Positions 17,929-26,797 of a stretch of 64,000 bases of DNA are shown one piece after another. Location: the NCBI GenBank assembly GCA_963785245.1, contig CAWAUO010000001.1, positions 186,001 through 250,000 of the forward strand, written 5' to 3'. How positions within the stretch are numbered: position 1 is the first letter of the stretch; each line of letters starts with the position of its first letter. The DNA is from JAHEEL01 sp963785245 (lineage in GTDB: Bacteria; Actinomycetota; Acidimicrobiia; Spongiisociales; UBA5794). The notes below the pieces were generated by a model, which was not told the origin of the DNA, searched no databases, and saw only the letters and a program-made list of their open reading frames with translations. Made by a program: the position numbers and the translations under genes.

Positions 17929-19455
17929 ATGATGATGCAGTGGCTCGTAGCAGCCCTGGTGATCGTCGTTGTCGGCCTTGCATTCGTTGGGGGCTACGTG
18001 CTTTCCCGTCGGGGGGGTCGTGAGGCTACGCCCGATGAGACACTCGCAGATGCTCGACTCGAAGCGCAGCGGATCCTGGCTCGCGCCGAGGAGGAAGCCC
18101 GCTCGAAGGCTGAGACGTATCGCGACCGGGAAGACGCAACACTCGAACACCGACGGGTGGAGATGGGCTCCCAGGAGTCCCGTCTCACCCAGCGCGAAGC
18201 GACACTCGAACAACGAGCAGGGAATCTCGCCCAGCGCGAAGAACTCGTGATCGCGCGGGAACGGGCAGCCGAGATCGCGGTCTCCGAATCCGAGACCGCC
18301 AAGGAGGAGGCCCGTTCGGCGCTCGAACGCATCGCAGGATTCGACTCGAAGGCCGCCAAGGCGGAGCTCCTCGAGAAGGTCGAGACCGAGGCTCGTCGGG
18401 ATGCCATGGTGCTGATCCGCGACCTCGAAGTTCGCGCCAGGGAGGAGTCAGAGCGGCGCGCTCGTCGCATCCTGGGCACCGTTGTCCAGCGACTGGCAGC
18501 CGACGTCGTCTCCGAGACGACCGTCTCGGTCGTGCCGCTGCCGTCGGACGACATGAAGGGTCGGATCATCGGACGGGACGGCCGGAACATCCGCACGTTC
18601 GAAGCGATCGCCGGTGTGAACCTGATCGTCGACGACACACCCGAGGCGGTCTCCGTCTCGACGTTCGATCCGGTACGCCGAGAGGTCGCCCGCCGTGCCC
18701 TCGAGAAGCTTGTCGAAGGCGGCCGGATCCATCCGTCGTCGATCGAAGAGGCCTACGAGAAGTCGAAGGAAGAAGTCGAGCAATCGGTGCGGGACGCCGG
18801 TGAGTGGGCCCTCCTCGAGATTGGTCTCACCAAGATGCACCCGGAGCTGGTCACGCTCCTCGGGCGCCTCCAGTACCGGACGAGCTATGGGCAGAACGTG
18901 CTGAACCACCTCGTCGAGGCGGCTCACATCGCAGGAATGCTCGCCGCCGAACTCGGAGTGGATGAAAAGGAGGCGAAGCGAGCTGCATTCCTCCACGACA
19001 TCGGGAAGGCCGTGTCCCACGAAGTCGGTGGCTCCCATGCCCTCATCGGGGCCGAGATCGCCCGGCGATTTGGCGAGGACCCGGCGATCGTGCACGCCAT
19101 CGAATCGCACCACAACGAAGTTGAGCCCCGCACGCTCACCGCGATCCTGGTGCAGGCAGCCGACGCGGTCTCTGCCGCCCGGCCGGGTGCGCGGCGTGAG
19201 GCACTCGAGTCGTACGTGCGTCGGCTTGAGAAGCTGGAGGAGATCGCCGGTGCGTTCTCCGGGGTGGCCAACGTCTTCGCGTTGCAGGCCGGCCGGGAGA
19301 TTCGCGTCATCGTGGATCCCGAGAGTGTGGACGATCTCCAGGCGAGTGATCTAGCCCGCCGGATCGCCAGGAAGCTCCAGGAGGACCTTCAGTATCCCGG
19401 CCAGATCGAGGTGACGGTCATTCGCGAGTTCCGAGCCCGCGACTACGCCCGTTGA
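17929..19455 (+). CDS. rny: Ribonuclease Y
   Basis: 508 residues. One N-terminal membrane helix (residues about 4-24), a long charged coiled coil (about 35-190, many EARSKAE-type heptads), a KH RNA-binding domain with GRIIGRDGRNIR, and an HD domain with FLHDIGKAVSHE. It is the membrane-anchored endoribonuclease that starts mRNA decay. Three consecutive in-frame ATGs occur (17929, 17932, 17935); the first is given. It is followed by miaB after a 19-bp gap, a usual actinobacterial neighbour order. Confidence 0.95.
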   Translation: MMMQWLVAALVIVVVGLAFVGGYVLSRRGGREATPDETLADARLEAQRILARAEEEARSKAETYRDREDATLEHRRVEMGSQESRLTQREATLEQRAGNLAQREELVIARERAAEIAVSESETAKEEARSALERIAGFDSKAAKAELLEKVETEARRDAMVLIRDLEVRAREESERRARRILGTVVQRLAADVVSETTVSVVPLPSDDMKGRIIGRDGRNIRTFEAIAGVNLIVDDTPEAVSVSTFDPVRREVARRALEKLVEGGRIHPSSIEEAYEKSKEEVEQSVRDAGEWALLEIGLTKMHPELVTLLGRLQYRTSYGQNVLNHLVEAAHIAGMLAAELGVDEKEAKRAAFLHDIGKAVSHEVGGSHALIGAEIARRFGEDPAIVHAIESHHNEVEPRTLTAILVQAADAVSAARPGARREALESYVRRLEKLEEIAGAFSGVANVFALQAGREIRVIVDPESVDDLQASDLARRIARKLQEDLQYPGQIEVTVIREFRARDYAR

Positions 19456-19474
19456 TCGACCGGTCCGGCGAGCC

Positions 19475-20860
19475 ATGAGCGATACAACCACCCTCGGGAT
19501 GCCGACCGTGCGCGAGCCGCGCGAACCGCGGCGCGTCGGCGAGTCCTACTTCATCCGCACGTTTGGCTGCCAGATGAACGAACACGACTCGGAGAAGATT
19601 GCCGGCCTGCTCGAGGCAGACGGCATGGACCGTGCCGACGATGCGAGTGATGCCGACGTGGTGGTGATCAATACCTGCACGATCCGGGAGAACGCCGACC
19701 AGCGTCTCTACGGCTATCTCGGATCGCTGAAGGCGGAGAAAGAGCGAAACACCAACCTCCGCATCGTCGTCGGGGGATGCACCGCCCAGAAGGACAAGGA
19801 GATCGTCCGGGAGCGGGCATCCTGGGTTGACGTCGTCTTCGGAACGCACAACACGCACCGGGTATTGGATCTCCTCGATCAGGCCGACGAGTGGGGACCA
19901 GTCACCGAGATCTGGGACGAGACCAGCGACCCGGAGGCCGGGTCATCCCTGATGCCGACACGGCGCGAGTCCAATCACTCGGCCTGGGTCACGATCACCA
20001 CCGGGTGCAACAACAGTTGCACGTTCTGCATCGTGCCCATCGTGCGCGGTGCGGAGATCAGCCGGCGGCCCGGGGATGTGATTCGTGAGATCCAGCGATT
20101 GGCCGACGACGGTGTGGTGGAGATCACGTTGCTCGGCCAGAACGTCAACTCCTATGGCCGTGATCTCGACCTCAATGGTCGGCAGCCGCTCTTCGCCGAT
20201 CTGTTGCGACGGTCGGGCGAGATCGAGGGAATCGGCCGCATCCGATACACGAGCCCCCATCCAAAGGACTTCCGGGAGGATGTTGCTCTCGCGATGGCCG
20301 AGACGCCAACGGTCGCGGCCCAACTCCACCTGCCGCTCCAATCCGGAAGCGACTCCATCCTCGCTGCCATGCACCGCGGCTACACCGGCCAGCGGTTCCT
20401 CGAGAAACTCGCAATGGCCCGGCGCCTCGTACCCGATCTGAGTGTCTCCACCGACATCATCGTTGGATTCCCAGGCGAGACCGAGGACAACTTCGAGCGC
20501 ACGCTCGAGGTGGTCGGTGCCTCCCGTTTCGACAGCGCCTTCATGTTCCAGTACTCACCCCGACCCGGTACGCCTGCGGCGGACATGGCTGAACAGGTGG
20601 CACCCGAGGTAGTCCAGGAGCGGTTCGATCGACTGGTCGAGGTCCAGAATGCCATCACGTTCGAGCGGAACCAGACCAGAGTCGGAATGGTTGAGACCGT
20701 GTTGACTGAGGGTCCGTCCCGCCGCGACGCCTCGATCGCGACCACACGCTCGGAGGGGAATCGCATCGTGCATGCTCCCGGCGTTTTCGAACCCGGGCGT
20801 TTCATGGATCTCCGGATCACCCGTGCGGCGCCGCACTACCTCGAAGGGATTCCGACCTGA
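19475..20860 (+). CDS. miaB: tRNA-2-methylthio-N6-dimethylallyladenosine synthase
   Basis: 461 residues. Radical-SAM methylthiotransferase acting on position A37 of tRNAs already carrying the isopentenyl group. Cluster motifs: FGCQMNEHDSEK, INTCTIRENA and GGCTAQ for the auxiliary cluster, CNNSCTFC for the SAM cluster; TRAM domain at the C-terminus. Its substrate is made by the next gene product, MiaA. Its stop codon overlaps the miaA start. Confidence 0.96.
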   Translation: MSDTTTLGMPTVREPREPRRVGESYFIRTFGCQMNEHDSEKIAGLLEADGMDRADDASDADVVVINTCTIRENADQRLYGYLGSLKAEKERNTNLRIVVGGCTAQKDKEIVRERASWVDVVFGTHNTHRVLDLLDQADEWGPVTEIWDETSDPEAGSSLMPTRRESNHSAWVTITTGCNNSCTFCIVPIVRGAEISRRPGDVIREIQRLADDGVVEITLLGQNVNSYGRDLDLNGRQPLFADLLRRSGEIEGIGRIRYTSPHPKDFREDVALAMAETPTVAAQLHLPLQSGSDSILAAMHRGYTGQRFLEKLAMARRLVPDLSVSTDIIVGFPGETEDNFERTLEVVGASRFDSAFMFQYSPRPGTPAADMAEQVAPEVVQERFDRLVEVQNAITFERNQTRVGMVETVLTEGPSRRDASIATTRSEGNRIVHAPGVFEPGRFMDLRITRAAPHYLEGIPT

Positions 20861-21768
20861 ACATCTACGCCGTCCTCGGGCCCACCGCGGCTGGGAAGTC
20901 CGACCTGGCGGAGGCGATCGCCGACCGACGTGGCGCAGAGATTCTCTCGGTCGATTCGATGCAGGTATTTCGGGGCATGGACATCGGCACCGCGAAGCCG
21001 AATGTCACGACCCGCATCCGATTCGCCTATCACCTCGTCGATGTTGCCGATCCGTCTGAGGAATACACGGCTGCAGAGTTTCAAGCCGCTGGGAGAGTGG
21101 TGCTCGACGCTGCCGACGCGAAGGGGAGCGATGTCGTGATCGCCGGTGGTTCGGGGCTGCACTTCCGGTCATTGGTGGATCCGCTCGCGTTCCCTCCGAC
21201 CGACGATGAGTTGCGGACCCATCTCGAGGCGACCGATATTGAGGATCTGAGAGCGGAATTGCTGGCGGCGGATCCGGGGGCTGCTGCAGTCGTTGATCTT
21301 ACGAATCCGCGGCGAGTGCTCCGTGCCGTGGAGATTCTGCGCCTCACCCACGCCACGCCGAGCCAACGGGCCCGATCGGCCCAGGCGCAGAGCGTCCGGG
21401 ACTACGAACCGGCACGCCAGTTCACCGCCGTGGGCATCGACCCTGGCGACCGGATCGGCGGTCGCATCGAAGCCCGATTCGATCACATGCTGGACGCGGG
21501 CTTGCTCGCGGAAGTGTCCACGGTTGCTCAGCGCCTCGGCCGAACGGCGAGACAGGCGGTCGGGTATCGACAACTTCTCGATGTCGTTGAGCGGGGACGG
21601 CCCCTCACGTCTGCGCGAGAAGAGGCGATCCGCGCCACCGCGTCACTCGCGAAGCGTCAGCGGACATTCTTCCGCCGCGATCCACGCATTTCGTGGATTC
21701 CGTGGCACCATGAGACCGAACGGATGCTCGAAGGGGCACTGGATGTGCTCGCAGGGGAATCACCATGA
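20857..21768 (+). CDS. miaA: tRNA dimethylallyltransferase, apparent CTG start
   Basis: 303 residues. Transfers the dimethylallyl group to A37 of tRNAs reading UNN codons. The P-loop is GPTAAGKSD, followed by SVDSMQVFRGMDIGTAKP and the conserved VGYRQLLD. The only in-frame ATG (20959) would remove the P-loop, and no ATG, GTG or TTG lies upstream in frame. The sole workable start is CTG at 20857, giving MNIYAVLGPTAAGKS and a four-base CTGA overlap with the miaB stop. This mirrors the other four-base overlaps in the window. A single-base error (A or G read as C) would be the other explanation. Confidence 0.9.
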   Translation: MNIYAVLGPTAAGKSDLAEAIADRRGAEILSVDSMQVFRGMDIGTAKPNVTTRIRFAYHLVDVADPSEEYTAAEFQAAGRVVLDAADAKGSDVVIAGGSGLHFRSLVDPLAFPPTDDELRTHLEATDIEDLRAELLAADPGAAAVVDLTNPRRVLRAVEILRLTHATPSQRARSAQAQSVRDYEPARQFTAVGIDPGDRIGGRIEARFDHMLDAGLLAEVSTVAQRLGRTARQAVGYRQLLDVVERGRPLTSAREEAIRATASLAKRQRTFFRRDPRISWIPWHHETERMLEGALDVLAGESP

Positions 21769-22523
21769 ACTTCGTGAAGGCGGAAGGGCTCGGCAACGAC
21801 TTCATCATCGTTTCCGAACCGCTTCGTGCGGCACCGGACCGCATCGCCGCTTGGTGTGAACGGAAGACTGGCGTCGGCGCGGACGGCGTACTCGAGGTGA
21901 CTCCGGTCAATGGGTCCTCGGTTGCCATGCGGTACTGGAACGCCGACGGGGGAGCGGCCGAGATGTGCGGCAACGGTCTCCGTTGTGTCGCCCTCGTCGC
22001 TGTCGAACTCGGGCTGGTTCCGGGGCCGACCCTGACCGTGCACTCAGCGGTTGGCGAGCATCCAGCCATCGTCCTGCCGGGTGGCATCGTCCGAGCCTTC
22101 GTGGGGGAGCCTCATGCGTTCCGCACCGAGGAGTTGACCGTTGCCGGCCATCGCGTTCGGCCGGTCGGCGTCGGCAATCCCCATGCGGTCTTGTTCGTCG
22201 ATGATATCGACGAGGCCGAGGTCGAGGCGATCGGGTCGAGGATCGAGGGCGATCCGATCTTCCCTGAGGGGTCGAATGTGGAGTTCGTGCAGATGGACGA
22301 GGGCAGCCGCATCAACGTCCGGGTATGGGAGCGCGGCGTCGGTGAGACGAGGGCTTCGGGTACCGGTGCCACGGCTGCCGCGTTTGCGGCCCGGGCGGTC
22401 GGTGAGTTGGGGGACGCCGTGACCGTCGTGCTCCCGGGGGGTGAACTCCTGATCGAGTTCGATGATGCCGGTGCCTGGATGACCGGACCGGCAACGATCG
22501 TGTTCAGCGGTTCGCTGAGCTGA
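21765..22523 (+). CDS. dapF: Diaminopimelate epimerase with Cys-to-Ser at the second catalytic site
   Basis: 252 residues. Converts LL- to meso-diaminopimelate for lysine and peptidoglycan, using two catalytic cysteines. The first is present in AEMCGNGLR (Cys68). The second, normally in a GETxxCGTG motif, reads GETRASGTGA, so position 198 is serine (codon TCG). The rest of the fold is well conserved, including KAEGLGNDF and VGNPHAV. Four-base ATGA overlap with miaA. If the sequence is right, epimerase activity would be expected to be weak or changed; a sequence error is possible but would need a base substitution. Confidence 0.93.
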   Translation: MNFVKAEGLGNDFIIVSEPLRAAPDRIAAWCERKTGVGADGVLEVTPVNGSSVAMRYWNADGGAAEMCGNGLRCVALVAVELGLVPGPTLTVHSAVGEHPAIVLPGGIVRAFVGEPHAFRTEELTVAGHRVRPVGVGNPHAVLFVDDIDEAEVEAIGSRIEGDPIFPEGSNVEFVQMDEGSRINVRVWERGVGETRASGTGATAAAFAARAVGELGDAVTVVLPGGELLIEFDDAGAWMTGPATIVFSGSLS

Positions 22524-22524
22524 C

Positions 22525-23160
22525 CTACTCGACGCGTCGAAGCACGGCGACGACGACTCCCAGGATCTCGACACCTTCGGTGAACACCATGGGTGCGTAG
22601 GCCGGATTCTCGGCTTCCAGGATTACCCGACCATCCTTGCGTCGCAGCCGTTTGACCGTCGCCTCCTCTTCGGCGACGAGGGCCGCAACGATCTGACCGT
22701 TGTTGGCGGTGGGTTGGCGTCGCACCACAACGTAGTCACCGTCGAAGATCCCGGCGTCGATCATCGAATCGCCACGCACGTCGAGCATGAATACCGGGTC
22801 GTTGCCAACAAGTTCGGTCGGCAGGGGGTAGATCTCCTGGATGTCCTCTTCTGCGAGGATTGGTGAACCTGCCGCGATCCGTCCGACGAGTGGAACGTCA
22901 CGGATCGGTGCACGGTGCAGCGTCGATTGGGGGATGCCGTCGTCGATCACTTCGATGGCTCTCGGCTTCGTAGGGTCCCGGCGAAGGTAGCCGGAGCGTT
23001 CGAGCGCCGACAGATGACTGTGGACTGTGGAGGGGGATGACAGGCCAACGGCATCGCCGATCTCCCGAACCGACGGCGGGTAGCCGCGGTCACGCACGGT
23101 CGCGCCGATCAGGTCGAGAATCTGACGTTGCCGGTCGGTGAGATCTTGCCTGCCGTCCAC
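22525..23160 (-). CDS. lexA: LexA repressor
   Basis: 211 residues from GTG at 23160. N-terminal winged helix (residues 5-70) recognises the GAAC-N4-GTTC operator; the C-terminal serine protease domain has the Ala97-Gly98 cleavage site (RIAAGSP), nucleophile Ser132 (RGDSMIDAG) and general-base Lys170 (EATVKRL). The longer upstream open frame runs through the gene's own operator, so the GTG after GAGGGGCACC is preferred. It is convergent with dapF. Confidence 0.95.
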   Translation of the reverse strand: MDGRQDLTDRQRQILDLIGATVRDRGYPPSVREIGDAVGLSSPSTVHSHLSALERSGYLRRDPTKPRAIEVIDDGIPQSTLHRAPIRDVPLVGRIAAGSPILAEEDIQEIYPLPTELVGNDPVFMLDVRGDSMIDAGIFDGDYVVVRRQPTANNGQIVAALVAEEEATVKRLRRKDGRVILEAENPAYAPMVFTEGVEILGVVVAVLRRVE

Positions 23161-23213
23161 GGGGTGCCCCTCAGTCGCGTGGCGCAGACAGTAGTGGATT
23201 TTGCGACCGCGAC

Positions 23214-23229
23214 CAAACATATGTTCGAT
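23214..23229. promoter_or_regulatory. LexA box upstream of lexA
   Basis: CAAACATATGTTCGAT; the reverse strand reads ATCGAACATATGTTTG, a one-mismatch GAAC-N4-GTTC operator about 55 bp before the lexA start. It fits autoregulation. Confidence 0.78.
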
Positions 23230-23419
23230 GCCGGGCCGCCTGAGCACGAGGATGTCGCATGGTGGATCGGCGGCCTCGCTCTACCGACGGTTCCGGATCG
23301 CGCTCGGCGATCGCGGGAAGAGGCGGCAGGGCGGGATTCGAGGCCGCATAGACTCCGGTCCCCGTTCCGGCACCGTCCCGGTCGACCCGTCATCCACACT
23401 CCATTGCGAGGAAACCCCG

Positions 23420-24472
23420 ATGCGCTCCATCACCACGCGACCATTCGGAACCCTGCCCGACGGACGAGGCATCGACCGGATCGACCTCGCCAACGGCGAC
23501 ACTGAAATCGGCATCCTGACCTACGGCGGCATCATCGCGTCGTGGACGGCTCCCAATGCAGCGGGCGACGTCGCCGACGTGGTCATCGGCTTCGACAGCC
23601 TCGACGGCTGGCTTGCCGACCCGCAGTACTTCGGAGCCGTCGTTGGTCGATACGCCAATCGGCTTCGCGGCGGGCGGTTCCCACTTGACGGGCGCCTCGT
23701 CGACGTGACATCCAATCAAGGCGACAACCAGCTCCACGGGGGCGCCATCGGCTTCGACAAAGCCGTCTGGGCAGCCGAGAGCCACTTGGATGGAATCGAA
23801 GTTGGGGTGACCCTTCGTCACGTCTCGGCCGACGGCGACGAGGGCTATCCGGGCACGTTGACGTCCACTGTCACGTACACGCTCAGTAGTGCCGGCAGGC
23901 TGCAGATGGACTTTACGGCGCTCACTGATGCACCCACCGTTGTGAACTTCACCAACCATGTGTACTGGAACCTCGCGGGGGAAGGCGACATCCTCGACCA
24001 CATCGCACAGATTGACGCCGGGTCATTCCTCGAAGTCGGCGCCGGCACCCTTCCCACGGGAACCCTCCGGAGCGTGGACAACACTCCGTTTGACTTCCGC
24101 CAGCCCCGCCGAATCGGTGACCGGATCGCCGAGGTTGACGGACAGCTCGCCCTCGGTGGCGGCTACGACCACTGCTACGTCGTCGATGGCACCCCCGGGT
24201 TGCTCCGGCCCTGCGCACGCCTGACGGCAGACGGGCGAGCGCTGGAAATCGCGACAACCCAACCGGGCGTCCAATTCTACTCAGGCAACGGCATTCGTCC
24301 CCGCACAGGTCGCGACGGTCAGATCTATGGGCCACATTCCGCCCTGTGCCTCGAGACGCAACACTTTCCCGACGCACCGAACATCCCGCACTTCCCGTCA
24401 ACGCGCCTCGACCCTGGCGACACGTACGCTGAATCGACCACCATGATCGTGCATCCGGCACCCGGACTATGA
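23420..24472 (+). CDS. Aldose 1-epimerase (galactose mutarotase)
   Basis: 350 residues. Interconverts alpha and beta anomers of free aldoses. The family signatures VVGRYANRLRGGRF, NQLHGGAIGFDKAVW, TNHVYWNLAGEG (catalytic His), QFYSGNGI and ALCLETQHFPDAPN (catalytic Glu) are in the expected order, and the length is normal. The ATG at 23420 follows CGAGGAAACC. No sugar-catabolic operon surrounds it; it is convergent with the winged-helix gene and overlaps its 3' end by six bases. Confidence 0.92.
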   Translation: MRSITTRPFGTLPDGRGIDRIDLANGDTEIGILTYGGIIASWTAPNAAGDVADVVIGFDSLDGWLADPQYFGAVVGRYANRLRGGRFPLDGRLVDVTSNQGDNQLHGGAIGFDKAVWAAESHLDGIEVGVTLRHVSADGDEGYPGTLTSTVTYTLSSAGRLQMDFTALTDAPTVVNFTNHVYWNLAGEGDILDHIAQIDAGSFLEVGAGTLPTGTLRSVDNTPFDFRQPRRIGDRIAEVDGQLALGGGYDHCYVVDGTPGLLRPCARLTADGRALEIATTQPGVQFYSGNGIRPRTGRDGQIYGPHSALCLETQHFPDAPNIPHFPSTRLDPGDTYAESTTMIVHPAPGL

Positions 24473-25648
24473 GCCGAGTTCGCGTTCGAGGGGTGCGCGA
24501 AAGCGCGGGGTGACCCGGGTTGGGCCGAACCACTCGTGCAGGCGTTCAGTTTCCAATGCAATCGCTTCAGTCGCTGTCGACGGGATCTCGCGAAGGAGAC
24601 GGACCGCGATCTCGCCGTCGTTTCGCTGAGCCCAGCCGCCGACGATCTCGCCGTTCCACCACACGGTCGGGCCGGCGTTGCCGTTGCGGTCGAAGAGTGC
24701 CGAGTAGTGGTCGCCGAGGTACCAGGCCCGCTCCTTCCAGCCCATCACGGTTGAATCCAGGCTCGGGAGAAGGGCCACCCAGTCCTCGGGGATGTCGACC
24801 GGGTCTCCGTCGTCGGGCAGGATCCATCCGGGTCCGTCCGTCAACTCAACCTCGATGGCGTTGACGGCCGAGAGCGCCATTCGGGTGTCCGTCATCTTCC
24901 AGCCGGTCCACCACTTGATGTCGGCGGTGGTTCCCGGGCCGAAGTGGCGGAGCCAATGGCGGACGAGTTGCGCTCGCGCGTCGGCAGGGTCGATGTCGGC
25001 CAAAGGCGATCCGAGCCACGCGTCGGTGAGGCTCCACCGGTACTGGCTCGAGATCCACGTGCCCCGTGGGCGGCCGCGCATGACGCGGCCCTCGGACGCC
25101 AGGAGGAACAGGATACGAGTCGACACGCCGACCGTCCCGCCCCACGTCTTGCCTTCGCCGAACGTCAGTGTTGATCCCAGCTCGGGGATTGCCTCGCGGA
25201 GAACGTTGGCAGTGGCCTCCCCCCGGACGGCGAGTTCGGCGAGCACCTTGGCTGCAACGTCGTCGATCCAGGCGGCGGGGTCGGTTGCCTTGCCCTGATC
25301 GGCCAGCATGCGCTCAAACCGACGTCGCTCGGCTCGGCCGAAGGCGTCGGGGGAGGCGGAGCGCATGGTCGCCGCGAGATCCCGGGTCGTGACGAACAGC
25401 GTTCTGCGCATGCCCCACATGCGTACCAGGGATCGGTCGTCGTAGAGAGACCGATCCAGGTCCGGGCTCGTGAAGCCGTTGACCCTGGCGCGTGCGCTGA
25501 GGTAGGCGGTTGCCGGGTCGCTCGAGTGGAAGCCGATCACGCTGCGCACCGCCTCGTCGAGGGAGTCTGCCCGTTGCGCAAGGCGGTGGCGAATGCCGAG
25601 TCGGGCCCGTCGTTGATCGTCTGAGACACGGTCCATGCCGTCAGTCAA
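24467..25648 (-). CDS. Winged-helix DNA-binding protein (HTH_42 / AlkZ-YcaQ-like)
   Basis: 393 residues. The layout (ARLGIRHRLAQ at the start, VRMWGMRRTLFVTTRDL, TRILFLLASEGRVMRG, LVRHWLRHFGPGTTADIKWWTG, ending in LHEWFGP) is that of the HTH_42 family, which includes the DNA-crosslink glycosylases AlkZ and YcaQ. The segment where glycosylases usually carry a QxQ or QxD motif reads VIGFHSSDPATAY here, so activity is uncertain. Two LexA boxes lie 85-131 bp upstream of its start, in the shared divergent region with the LysM gene, so SOS induction is plausible. ATG at 25648; GTG/ATG codons slightly downstream are possible. Confidence 0.8.
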   Translation of the reverse strand: MTDGMDRVSDDQRRARLGIRHRLAQRADSLDEAVRSVIGFHSSDPATAYLSARARVNGFTSPDLDRSLYDDRSLVRMWGMRRTLFVTTRDLAATMRSASPDAFGRAERRRFERMLADQGKATDPAAWIDDVAAKVLAELAVRGEATANVLREAIPELGSTLTFGEGKTWGGTVGVSTRILFLLASEGRVMRGRPRGTWISSQYRWSLTDAWLGSPLADIDPADARAQLVRHWLRHFGPGTTADIKWWTGWKMTDTRMALSAVNAIEVELTDGPGWILPDDGDPVDIPEDWVALLPSLDSTVMGWKERAWYLGDHYSALFDRNGNAGPTVWWNGEIVGGWAQRNDGEIAVRLLREIPSTATEAIALETERLHEWFGPTRVTPRFRAPLERELGS

Positions 25649-25732
25649 GCCGATGGAATCGGCGGCCGCGGCGTCGTTTTGTCCGGGCGCGTTCGCCGTC
25701 GTGGTCGAACAAACGCGCGTTCGACTTGACGA

Positions 25733-25748
25733 TCGAACACATGTTCGA
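25733..25748. promoter_or_regulatory. LexA box 1 in the divergent HTH_42/LysM region
   Basis: TCGAACACATGTTCGA, a perfect 16-bp palindrome of the SOS-box type. Confidence 0.9.
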
Positions 25749-25763
25749 TACAGTACCGAGAGG

Positions 25764-25779
25764 TGCGAACAGATGTTCG
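25764..25779. promoter_or_regulatory. LexA box 2 in the divergent HTH_42/LysM region
   Basis: GCGAACAGATGTTCGG, a second GAAC-N4-GTTC site 31 bp (about three helix turns) from box 1, allowing two LexA dimers on the same face of the DNA. Confidence 0.88.
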
Positions 25780-25905
25780 GTTGATGGTGAGTCTCCGTTT
25801 TCTGTCATACCCGGGCGGTACGTTCGCATTTGTGGGCACGGGCCCACCGCACAGGGCCGGCACGAGTCGGCAAACGGCACGTCGGCGACCGAGGAGGAGA
25901 CACAA

Positions 25906-26202
25906 ATGATTTCGCAGCGAAGCACCAGCGTCCGAGCGTTGGTCGTCATCTCCACGACAGTTGCGGCATTTGTGCTCCTCCTCGCGACTGCCGTCCACGC
26001 CATGACCGGTGGAACACCGGTCTCCACGGTGGATTATCGCGTCCACGCCGGCGACACCCTCTGGTCGATCGCTGCCGAGATCACCGACCCGGGAGGCGAT
26101 GTGCGGTCGACCATCGCAATGATCGAGGCCTCCAACGGCCTCGACGGGGCATTTCTCCAGGTGGGGCAGACTCTGAGCATCCCGGACACGGACGCCGGCT
26201 GA
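25906..26202 (+). CDS. LysM-domain membrane protein, likely SOS cell-division inhibitor (YneA/ChiZ-like)
   Basis: 98 residues. A hydrophobic signal-anchor (residues about 10-30), then one LysM peptidoglycan-binding domain (YRVHAGDTLWSIAAEI ... LQVGQTLSIPD). In Bacillus (YneA) and mycobacteria (Rv2719c/ChiZ) such small LysM proteins are SOS-induced and block division, and in Mycobacterium the order lexA - LysM gene - nrdR is the same as seen here with other genes inserted. Two LexA boxes precede it. Start ATG at 25906, after GAGGAGGAG (25891-25899). Confidence 0.85.
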   Translation: MISQRSTSVRALVVISTTVAAFVLLLATAVHAMTGGTPVSTVDYRVHAGDTLWSIAAEITDPGGDVRSTIAMIEASNGLDGAFLQVGQTLSIPDTDAG

Positions 26203-26326
26203 CCCCGACGGGGGGAGAGGCAGCAGCATGCCTGATGATCATCCGTGCAGCGCGGAACCCATCTCCGACAGGCCCGGGAGCGGTCGTCCGAAGCGCAAGG
26301 AACCGCATCGTGTAGCCTCGACACCG

Positions 26327-26776
26327 ATGCGTTGTCCTCTTTGTGCGACCGAAGACACCCGCGTGATCGATTCGCGCCCTGCAGAAGACGGGGCCGCGAT
26401 TCGGCGTCGCCGCGAGTGTGTCGTGTGCGGCGAGCGCTTCACCACCTTCGAGCGCTCAGCCAAGGGTGCGGTCGTTGTCAAGCGCGACGGTCGTCGCGAA
26501 CCGTTCGATCGAAAGAAGCTGAGGCGTGGTCTCGAATTCGCTCTCGCCGACCGACCGGTCTCTATCGGGTCGATCTCCGACATCGTGTCGAGGATCGAGT
26601 CGTCGGCCCGTGGCGGATCGAGTCTTGTGACGAGCGATGAACTCGGCCGGGCCGTGCTCGCCGAGTTGCGCGAGGTCGACGAGGTGGCCTACCTGCGATT
26701 CGCCTCGGTCTACAAGGAGTTCCAGGACGCCGAGGACTTCGGACGAGAAGTCGCGGCACTCGAGCAGCAGGGCTGA
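26327..26776 (+). CDS. nrdR: Transcriptional repressor NrdR
   Basis: 149 residues. N-terminal zinc ribbon MRCPLCATEDTRVIDSR ... CVVCGERFTTFE, then an ATP-cone domain (VVKRDGRREPFDRKKL). NrdR senses ATP/dATP and represses ribonucleotide reductase operons. Start ATG at 26327; the upstream in-frame ATG at 26228 would add 33 atypical residues. It follows the LysM gene on the same strand. Confidence 0.95.
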   Translation: MRCPLCATEDTRVIDSRPAEDGAAIRRRRECVVCGERFTTFERSAKGAVVVKRDGRREPFDRKKLRRGLEFALADRPVSIGSISDIVSRIESSARGGSSLVTSDELGRAVLAELREVDEVAYLRFASVYKEFQDAEDFGREVAALEQQG

Positions 26777-26797
26777 CCGGGCGACCACCGGGGTCGT

